A DNA stretch of 64,000 nucleotides from Lasiodiplodia sp. COLG20 (GCA_009801085.1 VNWV01000005.1:2356001-2420000), one strand, 5' to 3'; shown: positions 12,553-25,739, numbered from the stretch's first letter. Numbers and translations: made by a program. The notes: generated by a model from the sequence alone, not told the origin.

Positions 12553-14952
12553 TTACCTCGCCGCCGATCTGTCCGCTCCTTTCGCCCACTCCCGCAGTAC
12601 GTTCTTCTTAACCTTCCCCGTCGACGTCTTTGGCAGCTCTCCCACCACCTCCACCTCCCGCGGCACCATGAATTTACTGATCGCACTATGATTCTTGGCC
12701 CACGCGATGACGTCTTCGCCATTCAGTGCCTTGCCCTGCTTGACGGTAATGAACGCCTTTGGCCTTTCGCCCCAATGAGAGTCCGGGACAGCAACGACAC
12801 CAGCTTCCAAGACATCCGGATGAGTCACAAGCATGCTCTCCAACGCTACAGAGGATATGTTCTCGCCACCTTATCGCGTCGCCGTCAGCAAAATTTTGAT
12901 CCCGGCGCCAAGCATATTAGGCAAATGCCGAAAACTCACCGCTGATGATGATGTCTTTTGCCCTGTCCAAAATTTGGAGCGCGCCGTCAGGATGCCATAC
13001 CGCCAGGTCGCCTGAGTGCAGCACGCCGCCAGCGAACAACTTCCTGGTGGCTTCGGGGTCTTTGTAGTAACCCTTGGAGCAGATATTCCCAGTGAAAACG
13101 ATTTCTCCGATCTCAGTCCCGTTCTTCTCCACGTCGACAATCTGCCCCTCTGGAAGTTCCGTCTTGATCACGCGGATAGGAAGGCTCGTTACGAAAGCAT
13201 GACCCTGCCGCGCCATCCTTGCATACTTTTCCTTCAGAGGTAACTCTTCCCATTCAGGCATGTGATATCCCTTCGTGATAGGCCCGTACGTCTCAGTCAT
13301 TCCGTAGACGTGCACTGGATGGAGATTCAAGTTCGTCATGGTCTCGAAAAGGTGTGCGGACGGGGGACTTGCAGCCACGGTCACTCTGACTGGTTGGGGA
13401 AGACATTCTGCCTCTTCCGCGGCGCACAACAGCGTATTAACCGTTGGTGCGGCATTAAAATGTGTGATCTTTTCCTCTTTGAGCAAACGCCAGATCTGGG
13501 GGTAGTCAACCTTGCGGAGACAGTAATGAGTCCCGCGCACCGCTGTCACGGCCCAAGGAAACGTCCAGCCTGTTGCATATCAGCCAGGCATTATTCTCGC
13601 GAGTCCATTTGTTGCAGACGCTAGCCCCAATCGAGCTTCACCAGGGAGATTTGACCTACCACAAGCGTGAAACATAGGGAGTGTCCACAAGTACCTGCAT
13701 CTGCCGTTATGGAAGTTCAACCCGCTCTCCACCACGTTGCCAATCGCTGCCAGATACGCACCCCGATGCGTGTACTCAACGCCCTTGGGCCGTGCCGTCG
13801 TCCCGCTAGTATACGCCAAAGCGATGACGTCGTCCTCGTGAGCTGCCTGCGCCTCTAAGCCAGGCCAGCCCTTGTCGCCCTGCTGCTTATCGTATTGCAA
13901 CCCCTCAAGCACGGCTTCGTCGAAAGGCCCACTTAGCTCGCCCTCAGTAGCATCCGTGTCCGTGTCTACGAGAATTGGGACCGAGGGCCTGGAAGAGCGG
14001 TAGCCATCGAGCAATGACGTGAATTCGGCGTCGACGATGATGATTTCCGCGTCCGAGTGCTGGAAGATGTAAGATATGTCCTCCGGTTTGAGACGGTAGT
14101 TGACGGCTGTGATCAGGCCGACTCAAGTTAGCCAATTTTGGTTTCGATGCGTTTGGTGGAGCTCAAGAAGCATGACTTGAAAGCCTAGTCGCAGCTCTCA
14201 AGATTGGATGGCGCTGCAACGAATGTGCGGTGAGCCAACAGGGCAGGTGAACCATTGGTCCTGTCGCAGATGCACAGCGGAAGCCCAGCCACCTTCGATT
14301 CTCCATGAGTGCTCACACTCCAGCCCCATTTTTCCCACCCAGCGCATGTATTGCGGCTCGCCTCGGATTCCACGTACCAATGTTCACTGCACCCGCCGCT
14401 GCGATGCCGAAAAAACTTTCTAGGAAAGCCGGGGTGTTGGGCGCGAGTATACCGACACGCTTGTAGGCATGCTTTTTCAGGAAATACGCTAGTCCGCGGG
14501 CGCGATCTGCTGCCTCTTCATACGTACGCCGCAAGGTGCGGCCGTTAGCCGTGACGTGATAGATCGCTTCGGCCTACAATTGCAAGACGATTGCATTAGC
14601 TGCCAAGTTTACACCGAGAGGCACGAACTGAGAAGTTCTCGCGCGAAGAGTACGCCAACGTGTAAGCTGACGGCGTTAAAGTACAAGTGTCGCTGCGAAT
14701 AGCTGCGGGGTGCCGAGAATCTTTACAGCAGAAGAAGTGGAAAGGAGGATGTAGCAATACATTTGGTTCTATGGCTGCCGCACGCGGCAAGAAGCTGGTG
14801 GGCGAGAGCGTGTGGAAGTTGTAGCGTTGGTTGTACTCCTGCACGTTGCTGGATTCATGGTTGGAGCTGGTGTTGCCCTTAGCCGAGGGAGTAGCAGATG
14901 AGGGGAAGAGCTGCGCAGCGAGGTTCTGCAGTCGCAGCAACGCGCCGGACAT
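12553..14952 (-). CDS. AMP-binding acyl-CoA synthetase-like enzyme
   Basis: This 593-residue member of the ANL (acyl/aryl-CoA synthetase) superfamily would activate a carboxylic acid with ATP and transfer it to CoA; the substrate is unknown. Five exons, right to left: 14761-14952, 14378-14573, 13660-14106, 12940-13569 and 12553-12869. Motifs: phosphate-binding YTSGTTARPKG near residue 227, YGMTET near 366, GDLAVWHPDG near 466, and the C-terminal catalytic-lysine region TSTGKVKK near 575. The N terminus (MSGALLRLQNLAAQLF) is amphipathic and could be a targeting peptide. The C terminus (SAAR) is not a canonical peroxisomal PTS1. All intron phases agree. The second intron is 271 nt, unusually long for this window. 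It resembles the medium-chain/AAE1-like fungal group, but I cannot pick a substrate. Confidence 0.9.
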
Positions 14953-15618
14953 GGTCGAGGCAGGGTGGAAGGAATAATCACAGCAAGAAGGCGTAAATGG
15001 TAAGACGAGTTCAAGGAAAGAGGGTAGTTTTGTGGTTGCAGAGACACGGAAGTCAGGGACGGCGCGGGGATACTACCGACAGCCGGCCGGTGCGGAACTG
15101 TGGCAGTTGCATAAGGTTCGACGTAACCGCGCAAGCGCGAGAATGGGTCCAACGACGACACATGTGGAGGAATGTGGGGAAGCGAGTGAGAGCTGTCGAT
15201 CGCACTTGGCGAGTCAGCTCCGCGTACCCGAGGCTTTCAGCGGAACTGGTGGCCGGTTCCCCAAATGCCAAAGCCACAAGGTTGCACTGTTCCTGAGGCT
15301 AAAAGTGACGTTAGTCGGCCTGATATTGTGCTTATTCCAAGACGGGGCTTTTGCAGTTTTCCATTTCTTGAAATTTACTACAAGCCATAAGCGGGGAAGC
15401 AGCAAAATAGGTATTTTTGAGAAGCCTTTTTGGATTGTTCGAGCATATCCATCCCATGCCTCCCAATCTCGGTCGTTGAATTTTTCGTGTGCCGGCAAGT
15501 CGAATCCGAGAACGGAGGAGATTCACGACCGTCTCCACATTCCCATGCATACGCGCCGAACCGTGCCCACTACCCTTGCACTTGAAGAAGCCATGCCACC
15601 GGTGACCATAACCCGAAT
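14953..15618. other. Intergenic upstream of the AMP-binding enzyme
   Basis: It contains the promoter of the AMP-binding enzyme and the RPL16 3' UTR, both minus-strand genes. No further gene is supported. Confidence 0.6.
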
Positions 15619-16448
15619 CTAGTAACCGAACTCGGCAAGCTGAGTCTTGACCTTCTCGTCGACCTTCGCGGTCTTCTGGGCATCCGCAAGCTGTCTCCTG
15701 AGAGCCTTCTTGCGCTCGTAGTAGGCAGCGCCCTTGACCTTCCTCCTCTCCTCGAGCCTGTATCACCCCAGTCAGCTCCGGGCCGCCACAACAATCCGGA
15801 CCTCGCAAGTATACGTACCTGGAGACGACATCCTGGTACTTCCAGCCGAACTCGTGACCCAGACGACCGACGGTGCAGTACTTGCGGCCAGGCTTCAACC
15901 TGAGGACGCGGAGGGCCTGGGGAACGACGACGCGCTTCATGTGGTCGTAGGGCTGGGGAACACCCTCGAAGGTCTTAAGACGCTCCATGGCGGCGGCGCC
16001 ACGGGCGGTCTTGTGGGGAATCATGCCGCGGACGGTGCGCCAGAACATCTTGGAGGGAGCGCGGAAGTGGAAGGGACCTGGGCGAGGGCATCAGTAGGCG
16101 AGCGGAGGTGCGCGCGTGGAGATGGGCTACTAACCACCACGGGTGGGGTTGTAACGGGTCTGCTTGCGCAGGAAGGCCTGGTACTTCACTGTTGTCTATC
16201 CGTCAGCCGTGCTCCACGTCGAATTGCGGCCGGACCGCCCCGAATCGCGCGTTCGCGAGCATCCGTGGACGGTCGCCAGTGCTGAACGTACACTTCGCGC
16301 GGAAGAACTCTCCGGAGATGTTGAGGGCCTCGCAGCGGACGACCACGATCTTCTGGCCGTTGAGCAGCTGCTTGGCCACGGTGCTGGCCAGGCGGCCAAG
16401 CAGGTGACCCTTGCCGTCGATGACAATCACGGGCTCGAAGGTCGACAT
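15619..16448 (-). CDS. RPL16: 60S ribosomal protein uL13 (L16/L13a), cytosolic
   Basis: This 202-residue protein of the cytosolic large ribosomal subunit is encoded in four exons, right to left: 16292-16448, 16135-16188, 15819-16077 and 15619-15757. The protein opens [20 protein letters not shown] and contains [16 protein letters not shown], the [17 protein letters not shown] block and [11 protein letters not shown], typical of eukaryotic L13a. The C terminus [15 protein letters not shown] matches the helical tail of the family, and the total length equals that of other fungal uL13 proteins. Introns are 103, 57 and 61 nt with consistent phases (1, 1, 2). I looked in the introns for a C/D snoRNA and saw no convincing box pair. 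Confidence 0.96.
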
Positions 16449-18163
16449 CCTGCTCGATTTGCTGTCGGGTGGGTGGTGGTTAGTGGGATGTCGCTGTCGT
16501 TGGTCGTCTCGGTGCGCAAGGTCGGATTTTCGAGTGGTGTTCACAATCGGCCGTGCAAGCGAGTGCGGCACGGATCAACCAATTAATCCGGCCGACGCCA
16601 GCCGCACCGACACGCGAAAAGGAGCTGCGATCCTCGATCGCAGCTGCAATCTGGATGCCACGTCGAACATTCCGCTTTTCCTATCCGCGCGGCGTTGCTG
16701 TGTGCGACCGACCCATGGAGCCGTGGTGTTGCTGTCATGCGAGCCTCAAGGATCCTGCGCCTCACCGCCCGCCTACCACTCCCTCGACTCCCACCTGCTC
16801 TGCTTGTGATGCGCACATCCACGCTCCGCCGGCCCGTCCCCAATCTATTACCCGGCCCGGCTCACTTCTTATTTTAGCATTAACCCATGGTCTCTCGAGG
16901 CTCCACACCATGCGTAACAAACCCTCGTACCTAGCAAGCACGCCCGAGTCAGCGTGCATCACTTTGGCTCAATTAAGCCTGTCTCGTTCCACCTGATCCT
17001 GACTCTCTCACGACTTAGGATGCTGCAGTAATTTCAAAATGGCAGACGGTGCTCTCCTATCCATTCAACATAATCTCCCAACTTCATGCCGCTGTTAGCT
17101 AGGACGCAGCACAAATCAAGTTTTTGTTTTAATTGAACAAGCGTTAAGGTTTGCAGTGATGGCTTTAAAAAGACTTATGTATCTCCTTGCTGAGTCGCCT
17201 AGCATAGCAGACAAATGTGGCTAATGTATCCATTGCCTTTCCACTCCACTACCTTCCCAGCATATGCTGCATCATCTCTAGGATTTAATGTCGTTAAGGG
17301 ACAGAATACCTGACGGCGATAAACCCACCCATGCTGACGCTGACTGAAGGAAAAGTACATCTTGTCCTCATTGGCAATGGCCTAACAGTTCGTTTTCAGC
17401 GGTTCCTACTCAGACTTAGGCACAATGTCGCCTGTATCATACGCTACCATTTCTGTACTTGGTTAATCGCCCCGATCTATCCTGTACAGTTTGCTCCCGG
17501 GTCCGAAAAAAAGGTTTGGGGCTTTGATGAAGTGAGGAAAAGCAAAAAAGAAAGCCCATCCTACGCCGTTTCGATCAAGCCCATGGGGAATCCCAGCGCC
17601 CATCTATGCCTTTTCAACAAGGGGTGTCGCTGAAAACCTTCTTCCCAGCTTGCAGCTGAGCGAATCAGGAAATAAACCCCATCGGCAACGCCTGGTGATC
17701 ACAAATGACCTCCGCAGTACCCTTGGATGCAGATTGTCGAAACCATAATGGATTGGCCATCTTGAGGGGCACGCGACGAGCAGAGACTATGTACACTCAG
17801 ACGTGGGATTAGGCCCAAATAGGCCTTCTTTTCTGGTCATATACTACGTGCTGCTCTTCGTACTTTGACACAGATCGATCCGACCACTCGTGGATTTTAT
17901 TAGAAAGAAAGCTACAGTTATCATTCTCAGAGTTCCTCTGATGCTTACATCTGGGCCATAATCCGATTGATCGTAAAGGTATAGCAACGGCGGCTGTTTC
18001 TCTTTGAACGTAAGAAATCTTCAGACATGGGAGCACCGTCGGAAACCTCTGACTCTCTAAAGAATGCTCCCACTGATTGACGGTTTACCTCTCAGCCTTT
18101 TCACCACGACCACCCAAAAACAGTTGAGAAGATCTTATAGTGATTGTATTCTTGCTATCTACC

Positions 18164-18379
18164 GGTCTTTTATCTCCTCCGCGACGCAGATCCACTCCCA
18201 CCTCCACCCTTACCTCCTTATACGCTATTAGAGCTTATCTGTTGGCCGGGAAATCAATACCATTGGTGGTTAAATGTCAGCGAGGGATGATAGATGGCAA
18301 ATTCCATAATAAAGAATGCGCTAAGCCAAGTGAAGGTAGAGGTGGAGGTGAGTTTGGATCTGCATTGCGGAGATAGACC
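18164..18379. repeat. Imperfect inverted repeat, MITE-like
   Basis: The left arm (about 18164-18217) and right arm (about 18331-18379) are imperfect reverse complements separated by roughly 113 nt. Shared exact blocks include GCAGATCC and CACCTCCACC, and mismatches and small gaps separate them. The size (about 216 bp), the long terminal inverted repeats and the lack of coding capacity fit a decayed miniature inverted-repeat element, or a hairpin-forming transcript. I see no clear target-site duplication. Confidence 0.5.
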
Positions 18380-19002
18380 TGACTGTTGTTTGCTTGGTAC
18401 CTTCTGGAGGTTTGCCTGCTTGTAATTTGCTTGATTTTCCCCTAAAATGTGCTCATTCTTATTGTATGTGCATAGGATTATCACCAACGTACCTTGGCTA
18501 GGGTCCTCGTGGAGAACGAATCACATTGAAAAAAGACTTCCAAAGTAAATCAATCACACCGGGTATCTAACGCAGAAATTTCGTATCTGTAGGACTAAGG
18601 GCTGGTCGCTACTCATTGCGCCCCTGCCATGGTGTCACTCGACGTTGGCCAAATTACATTACTATATCCTGTACTCCCGTCTCAAGTCATTTGATCTCAT
18701 GTTGCACGGAACCAATGGGACGAATGCCCACCTTCGAGTCCGCGTTGCTGAATGGAGGGATATACCTCCTCTGGATCTCCGGACGGTGGCCGGTGTCGGC
18801 TAGGGCAGATATACTTCAACACCTCATTGCTCACAATACCTACAGTTCCTGGGACTTTTCCGGAACCCGAGAGACATGAATCTAAATTAAGCCGTGCTCT
18901 AGCCGACTTGGACAAAAGACCGCCCGATATTCTTAGGATTTAGTAGCATCCTTATGGAGAAGTATAAGGATCCGACCACGATAGACACTTCCTGCAAGTT
19001 TT

Positions 19003-19066
19003 CCTTCTTTTTATTTCTTTCCCCGACCTCCATATATGTTCCTTCTTCTTCTCCTTCTTTTTATTT
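19003..19066. repeat. Polypyrimidine stretch with direct repeat
   Basis: The block CCTTCTTTTTATTT occurs at 19003-19016 and again at 19053-19066 inside a pyrimidine-rich segment. It is a simple low-complexity repeat with no gene beside it. Confidence 0.5.
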
Positions 19067-22000
19067 TTGTAGTGCTAAATAACTCATAGCTGAAGAATTG
19101 CTAGTAACAAAATTCCTGCTCATCACTACGAACTGGTTAGGCCTGTTAGACCCATAGCTCTCATGGAGAGAAGAATACATTTGACTTTCAGATGATGACA
19201 CCAACCAAAACCGTTGATAGACCTGGTAGACTCAGTAACAACGCAATACCTATACAGTCTGCATTGTATGACGTGGGTATATCATCACCTGGATACACAG
19301 TTTGAACGGCCGGCCTAAACCCTACAGTTCAACAGTTTTCATAGACATCTCATCCACAGGCATTCTCCACCTGTCCAATTTATCATAGCCTTGTCTGCCT
19401 TCAGCATGATTTGTGCTCGAAGCGCACCCAGAAGACTGCAACGAGAAGTGAGCGAATTCCTTGGAACTTGCAAAAGTCAAGATGGCGAAGTGTACGAGAA
19501 AATTCGGGACGTTTTAGCTCATCAAAGCCTTGTTCGAGGTTGAAAATGAAAGCATTATCTTGAACAGTTCAGCACCAAGTCCAAGAAGTTTCGTCTTCGG
19601 TCTTGGCCACGAACGTCACCAATTGTGCGGCATCTACCACCACGGGCACGCAGTATCTACCCTTAATCAAGGCTAATACTATTAGTAAATCGGAGCTGTG
19701 GCATATCTGATATCAGATAACAACGCTCGCCCTGAATGGCGTGGTTTGCTCAATCCTCTGATAAGTGACGAAGACACCATGCAAGCCAGCAGGAGACGAC
19801 AGTTCTGTCCACCACAAATGCCAATGCATGGCGCCAACCCCTCCACCTCCGCTCCCTCCGCGGCCGCGGAAGCCAAGTCCGCACTCGCTAGCCCGAGCAG
19901 CCACGTACCAGACGTGGAACGGCACCAAACCCCAGCCACAAAAAGATGCCTCGTGACGGTCAAGGCGGCGCAAATAATACTCCGCTCGATAGTTCCCGGA
20001 TTGGTTCTTGGGTGAAACGGTCCGGCACCGCCAGCGGAGTCCAAGACAAGGACCAAGCCCGCCGAGTTCCGCCGCTGGGGGAAAAAAAAAAAGTATGTCG
20101 AGCCACGCGGTCTTGTCGCCGTCGTCTTCCTCGTGGCGAGCGGAAGGCTCCCAAGACGGCGCGCCCAGCGTCCGGTGAAGCGGGATGTCGTAAGTCAGAT
20201 GGGAGGATATGGGCGGTCCAAGACGCGGTTTTCGCCCCAACCATGCACAACCCACTCAGCGGCGGAGTGGTGCCCTAAAAGCCTGGGCGCTGTGCAGCGG
20301 AACGCAAACCAAGAGCTGGGCACAGACGGCGGAAAGAAGGGCATCAGGCCGCACGAACGAAGGACAAGGCAGCCCTGTCACCGCCATTGCTTTTTCCAAG
20401 AAGGAACTGCAGGTTACGCCACAGCTCTCTTCCCCTCCCCGCAAGGCCCGACTGAGAGAAACAAGAGTTCACTCCGAAACTGTTCCCGTGCCCGTCTCTA
20501 GACAGACCCTTCCCCCTTACGTTCCGTCGTCCTGCTGCCCCGTCGATTTCGTACTCGTTTTTTTTTTTTTCCCAGCTCGGCTTTCTTCGACGTTCCAGCC
20601 AAGACAATCGCAAGAGAAGTGGCGGTGTCTCGTCCCTTCCTCGGCGCCAACACCCCCTCTCTCCCCTACCATTTTCCGCCAAGAGCGGCGCCCTTGGCGA
20701 ACCACCCCTTCGCACCCTTGCATCCGCTGCCCCCCCTCTCTCCTGCCCTCTTGGCGGGACGGAACCAGCACGGCATCCTCGACGCCATGCCGAAAGCAAC
20801 CGTCTCGGCGTTCCAGCCGCGCGTCCGATGCATCCTTGTTGGATGGTTTTTGGTTCTTGTGTCACGGAAAATTGGGAGAGAGGCTAGAATGGATGGCTGC
20901 ACCCTACTCTTCTAGAAGCACGCATTTGCCCTGATTCCCCTTTTACCTCACCGCTCCAGCTTACGTCGAGTGGGGCCAATAGTACTGCACAGCGCGCAGG
21001 GCCATTTCGACATGCTTTTCGGGACCACCGCACATGCTTTTCTCGGCGATGCGAGTTTATATGGTACGACTAAAACGGCTGGTGGGGTTAGCGGGCGCCC
21101 AGGTGAGCATTATTCCCCGGACACGGCGACATCCGAGTCGTCGTGCACGAAAAAAATCACACAATGTCAGGCGGGGCACGTCAGCCAAGGGGGCACCGCC
21201 TTTCCCGTGGTTTCGTTGGCCGCAAAGTCGCATTCTGTCGCCCCAGCTGAAGGAGTGATCGCCCAATCCCTAGACGAAACCGACGGTTGGTAGGATGCAG
21301 GCGTGACCTAAATCGGCAGGCTGATTCTTGATGCAGAGGCTGGAAACAGCTCCGGCCTGGGCGCCACATGTGCTCCTCTCCGAAATTTATTCCCATCCAT
21401 CGCGGCTTTCGCCTAGCAGCCTATCAACAGCCCTATCTACCTCGACGCAATATCCACATCATCACCACCGCTATCAAGACATTGAAGGAATGGAACTGCA
21501 CCAACACCAACAATCCAGCAACAACATTAGTCTTTTGAAATGTGCCCACGCCTGCACCTACTAAACCACCTCGTCTTGCTACACAATACAGACACCAGCA
21601 CCTCTCCCTCCTCCTCTGTAACCAAGTAATGAGACAACGAAAAGAAACACCTCCCCCAATCTCCCCCATAAGACACTAAACATATTTCAACATGTTGCGT
21701 TTCAAAGGAGTGGACTTCCGTGCGACGATTCCCAAATGCTGACACCGAGCCCATGCAATCATCATTCAAAAAGAAAGATGCGAGCAACAATGCTCGATGC
21801 AGCGCTAGGAAAATTGATGATCGAAATGACGTGAACCAAAAGCAAAAAAATGAAGAACTCCCAGACTGAGAAGAAGCTGGAAAAAAACTTGACACTGCCA
21901 TCTTCCTTTTTTCCACCCATCCCACTACGTCTCCCCTCTTGACAACACCATTCCATTCGCCCTTTTCCATCCACAAAAAGCCGTTATATCTTAAAACCGC

Positions 22001-22427
22001 GGGGTATCATGAACGAAGCGTAAGCAATGCAATAAGGCAGTGCGTACACCTGGTACATGCACAGTATGCGCGTATGACAACCACCGCAGACTTCTGAGGT
22101 GTGCGGCGAACCGGCGCCGCTTGTCTTGACAAAATCAGGTAGGACAAGTTCCCATCCCACCTTCGGGCTCTCCCTCCACTTCCAGGTGCCACCAGCGTCA
22201 TGTTTCCTTTCGGAACCATGACCCATGTACCCGAAGCTTCCACATATTAGTTGTATGCGACGCGGAGCCGTTCTCCGCGTCCACGAGGCCCCCACCAGCA
22301 GCTTTGCTCAGTACTTCCTCCTCTTATAGCTGCACTCGAATCGACCCCTGCGACCATCATAGCCACATTACTCCTCCTCTTGGCGGCTTCCGTCCTCGCA
22401 CGTCCACCTCTTCCCCTTCTTCCGCCG

Positions 22428-25400
22428 CTAGCGGAACCCGAAGCCCATCCCCTGACCCTGACCCATGCCACTCCCCTGTTCAGCAAACATTCCGGCCCAT
22501 TCCTCTCCCGTAAAGAGATCATCGATGTTCATGGACCCCGTGCCGGCCATCGCCATTGGTCCACCCATGCCTGCCCCGCTCGTTGCCGCCATGCCATCCT
22601 GCATTCCCACACCAGCCCCAAACATTTGGCGTCCGTGCGGATGCGGTGCGTGCATCGCACCAGCGTTCATGCCAAACTGGGTTCCGGCAGCGAAGATGAA
22701 GGGGCTCGGGTTGTGGAGTTCGACGTCCACCGTGTGGGGGTCCGCACGTGGGGCGGCGTTGGGCGGCATGCCGAAGATTCCGGAGTTCCTGTTGCTGCCG
22801 GCGCTGCGGTTGGAGACGGGTGTTCCGGCGCCCCCCGACCCACTGAATGCGAGGAAGGCGTTGGCAGCTTCGCCAACCCTATTGATGCTGCTGAACCCGT
22901 TATTCTCAAATGTCGTCATAGGTTGGTTCGGGTAAGCAAGCGGGTCACCGGACGGGAACATCATCGCGCTGAGGTCAGGAATCGGAGGGTTGAACCCATT
23001 GATGCGGTCGATAAAGGTGTTGTGTGCCGGTAGAAAACCGAACTGCGGCATCTGCGAATGTTGTGCCTGGCGGAACACTGGAGATGGCGTCATGTTGTGT
23101 TGCACGCCCTGTGGGTAAAAGCTGTGGGTCGTGGGCATGCTATGAGGCAGGGCAGTCCCAGCCCCAAACTGGCTCTGCGGCGCGTCGTCGAGATCAGGAG
23201 GCTGAGGGAAGCTAGGGCGGAACGAGCCTCTCGCACGAGGATCTTCAAGGTTCTTCGGAAACGTGTTGGCACGCCGAGGAGGAATTGCCTGAACATCATG
23301 TAAGTCTGGCTCGGATAGACCGGACATAGACTTGTCATCGGGCTGGGGTGACGGGGCCTGTCGACGCTTGCGACTCGCGGCAGCAAGTGCCAGCTCTCGG
23401 CCGCGCTGAATGCGTTCCGGCAGCTGGTCAAACACAGCCTGCGTTTGTCAGTGGGTGTACGTAATAATGAAACCTTCAAACCTACCCTGAGGGTGCTCGT
23501 GCACCTATCTGCGGCCATGCTCCGCTTGGCAAGACCTTCCAAGACGTCCTTTCCTTCGTATGCCTCTTTCAGCACGTCCTGACTCGTGGGAGACTCCGGG
23601 TTTTCGAGGGCGAAGTAGACGAGAGTCATGATGGAGAAGAACGTCGTGTACATTGTGAACCAATAGCAACCATTGAGCATCCCTCTCTTTTTCATCTCGG
23701 CAGTGATGTGGATGATGTTCCGGGACACGCTGATACACGCGGATGCGCAGGCGTACGCACGTTTATCCAAGGAGGCGCAGGTAGGCGACTTCGAAACGTA
23801 GTGAACGAATGGGCGGTAAAGCATCATTTGCGTATGAGCATATGCCATGCGAAGAAGCTGCCGTACGCTGTCTAGGGTTAGTTTCGAACCATCGGTTACG
23901 ATCGGAATCTGGCGCTTACCGAGTGACGAGGATGGATGCCTCCCCACCAGGCTTCAGTGCCATCGGCAGGTGTTCCATCCACTGCTGAAGATCTCTCTCG
24001 AGTTCCCTGATGTCAGCGTAAGAGACAGTGTAGGACATTATCTTCTGTCCCTGGAGGATGTGTGTCTTGCCCTTGATGGGGTAAACGACACGGACTACTT
24101 TGGCGAGGATGTCAATAAGAGTAGTATGCGCATTGCAAGCAGTGATGAGAGAAACGTGGCCAGGAGGCTGAGTCAAATATTCAGTCTCCGTAATGTACTC
24201 GTCATCAAGCTCAGCCGGTAGTTCCTGATCAACATCCTCGTTGCTCATGGTATGAGGCAATCCCAGGAGCGCTCCTACGTAGATATCCATCTTGCGGATG
24301 ACCCAGAAAATTCGCTTACGAGTCTCATTCTCGATAGGGTTGAACCGGTCGTTCATAGAACGGTGCAAGCCCATACGCAGGGCAGAGCGGAGGGCAATCC
24401 CAATGTAGGCGTAGCAGGTGGATAGCTTGGCAGAAGATTGCAGAAACAGAATCATGAAGATGACAGCCTGGAGCGCATGCAGATCACGGCACATGGCAAT
24501 GTCCAGGATGTTGCGGGCGGCCTTGAAGTATTGAACGCTGCGAAACGGTGAGCGGGGCGAGCGGCACGGCGGGGCGTTGGGCTTACCCTTGGTTAATGGC
24601 GTTCTCGTAGCCTACCTCGTCCAGGTCCTCAGAGGTGCGTGAGAACAGGGTTCCTAGGGCGAGGACGGTGTACAGCAAGGGCAGGAAACTATTCTCGGTA
24701 GCACCATATTCTTCAGGCGACTTGCTATACAGCGTCTCAAAGCTTTTCCAGAAGCTAGGCAGATGCACAACACGTAACAGGGCGCTGGCATCGTTGAGAG
24801 CAGTGTCGCACAGTTCTCGGGCTTTCTCCTTTGACGGCAGCTCGGCACCGCCGGGCACAGCATTGTCGGCAGTAGCAGGCGAATCCTGTACAGACTTAGG
24901 CGACTCGAACACGTGGGAGAGAGGGCGGGAAAGGGGAAATGGGGAGGATTCGCCTTCGCCTCGGCCCATGAAGTCGAACCTCTCACGCATTCGACGCACG
25001 AAGCTCAAGCCGGACGAGTGGCCGTGGTAGTCCCAGTAGCCGTGTTCATCAAGGTCGAGTTGGCCAGTGGCGCGCACCATCGACTCGAGCTGTCCTTCCT
25101 CGGACTGGGCTTGCGGGTTCATGGTGTCGACGCGCATCGGGCGGTCGGCCGTCTGGCTGTCTGGCGCCGCAAAGGGGCGGGCCTGGGGCTGGGCCTGGGG
25201 GAGGGGAGGCAGCACACCTTCCTGCAAGCTTGCTACGAGGGCCGGGTCGTCGAGGTCTACGTTGGGCAGGATGGCGCCCAGCAGGGCCTCGGCGCGCTTC
25301 ATGCGGTTCTCCAGCGCCTCAACGTACTGCGGGGCCGCATTGCGGCGGCGGTTGGAGGGCTGGTCGTAGGTGCACTCTGCGGGGCGTCAGCTCTCAGGTG

Positions 25401-25739
25401 GCTCGGGGGGAGGTCGTCTGCGGACGCACCATAGCTGTAGACGGTGCAATGGGTGCACGGCTGCTTGCCATCGCACTTGATCTTCTTGCGCCGGCACTCA
25501 TCGCAGGCGCGGGTGACGCGGCGGCGCTTCTGCATGGGCACCTGGGGCCGCGGCGCAGAGGCGTCGTTGCCATGGTCGGCGGGGCTGGGCTGGTCCTGGT
25601 CCGGCTGCTCAGAGGCATCGCGGGGCGTGTTTTCCGGCTCCTGCGTGGTCGTCGGCGTGGCCCACGGCGTGGTGCTCGAGGCCGACGCACTCGGCGCGTC
25701 CTCGAGAACCATTGTCTCTGAGGGCGTGTGGGCGGCCAT
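22428..25739 (-). CDS. ASG1: Zn2Cys6 fungal transcription factor, Asg1-like
   Basis: This 1036-residue nuclear regulator has five exons, right to left: 25430-25739, 24587-25376, 23920-24537, 23486-23867 and 22428-23438. The zinc cluster has the exact spacing C-X2-C-X6-C-X5-C-X2-C-X6-C at Cys79, 82, 89, 95, 98 and 105; the first intron interrupts codon 104, just before the last cysteine. A fungal transcription-factor domain follows (about 260-560) with [20 protein letters not shown], close to yeast Asg1 in wording. The C-terminal 330 residues are disordered and rich in Gly, Met, Asn and Pro, a likely activation region ending [12 protein letters not shown]. Asg1 relatives act in stress and in fatty-acid or lipid metabolism. 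Introns are 47-53 nt with consistent phases. Family certain, Asg1 subgroup likely. Confidence 0.9.

Larger units (their letters stand above)
16449..22427. other. Gene-poor 6 kb region
   Basis: No recognisable gene lies between RPL16 and the Asg1-like gene. The first 0.5 kb should carry the RPL16 promoter. About 16.9-19.7 kb is more AT-rich than the genes and holds an imperfect inverted repeat (18164-18379) and a polypyrimidine stretch near 19.0 kb. About 19.7-21.3 kb is GC-richer with an A run (20082-20092) and a T run (20558-20570). The longest frame, 20209-20934 (+), is low complexity and unlike a protein. The last kilobase probably includes the 3' UTR of the Asg1-like gene. Confidence 0.5.

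Noticed and set aside
20209..20934. Plus-strand frame of 241 codons
   Set aside because: Translation is repetitive Ser/Pro/Arg and includes a poly-Phe stretch caused by the T run at 20558-20570; no motif and no splice-site support.
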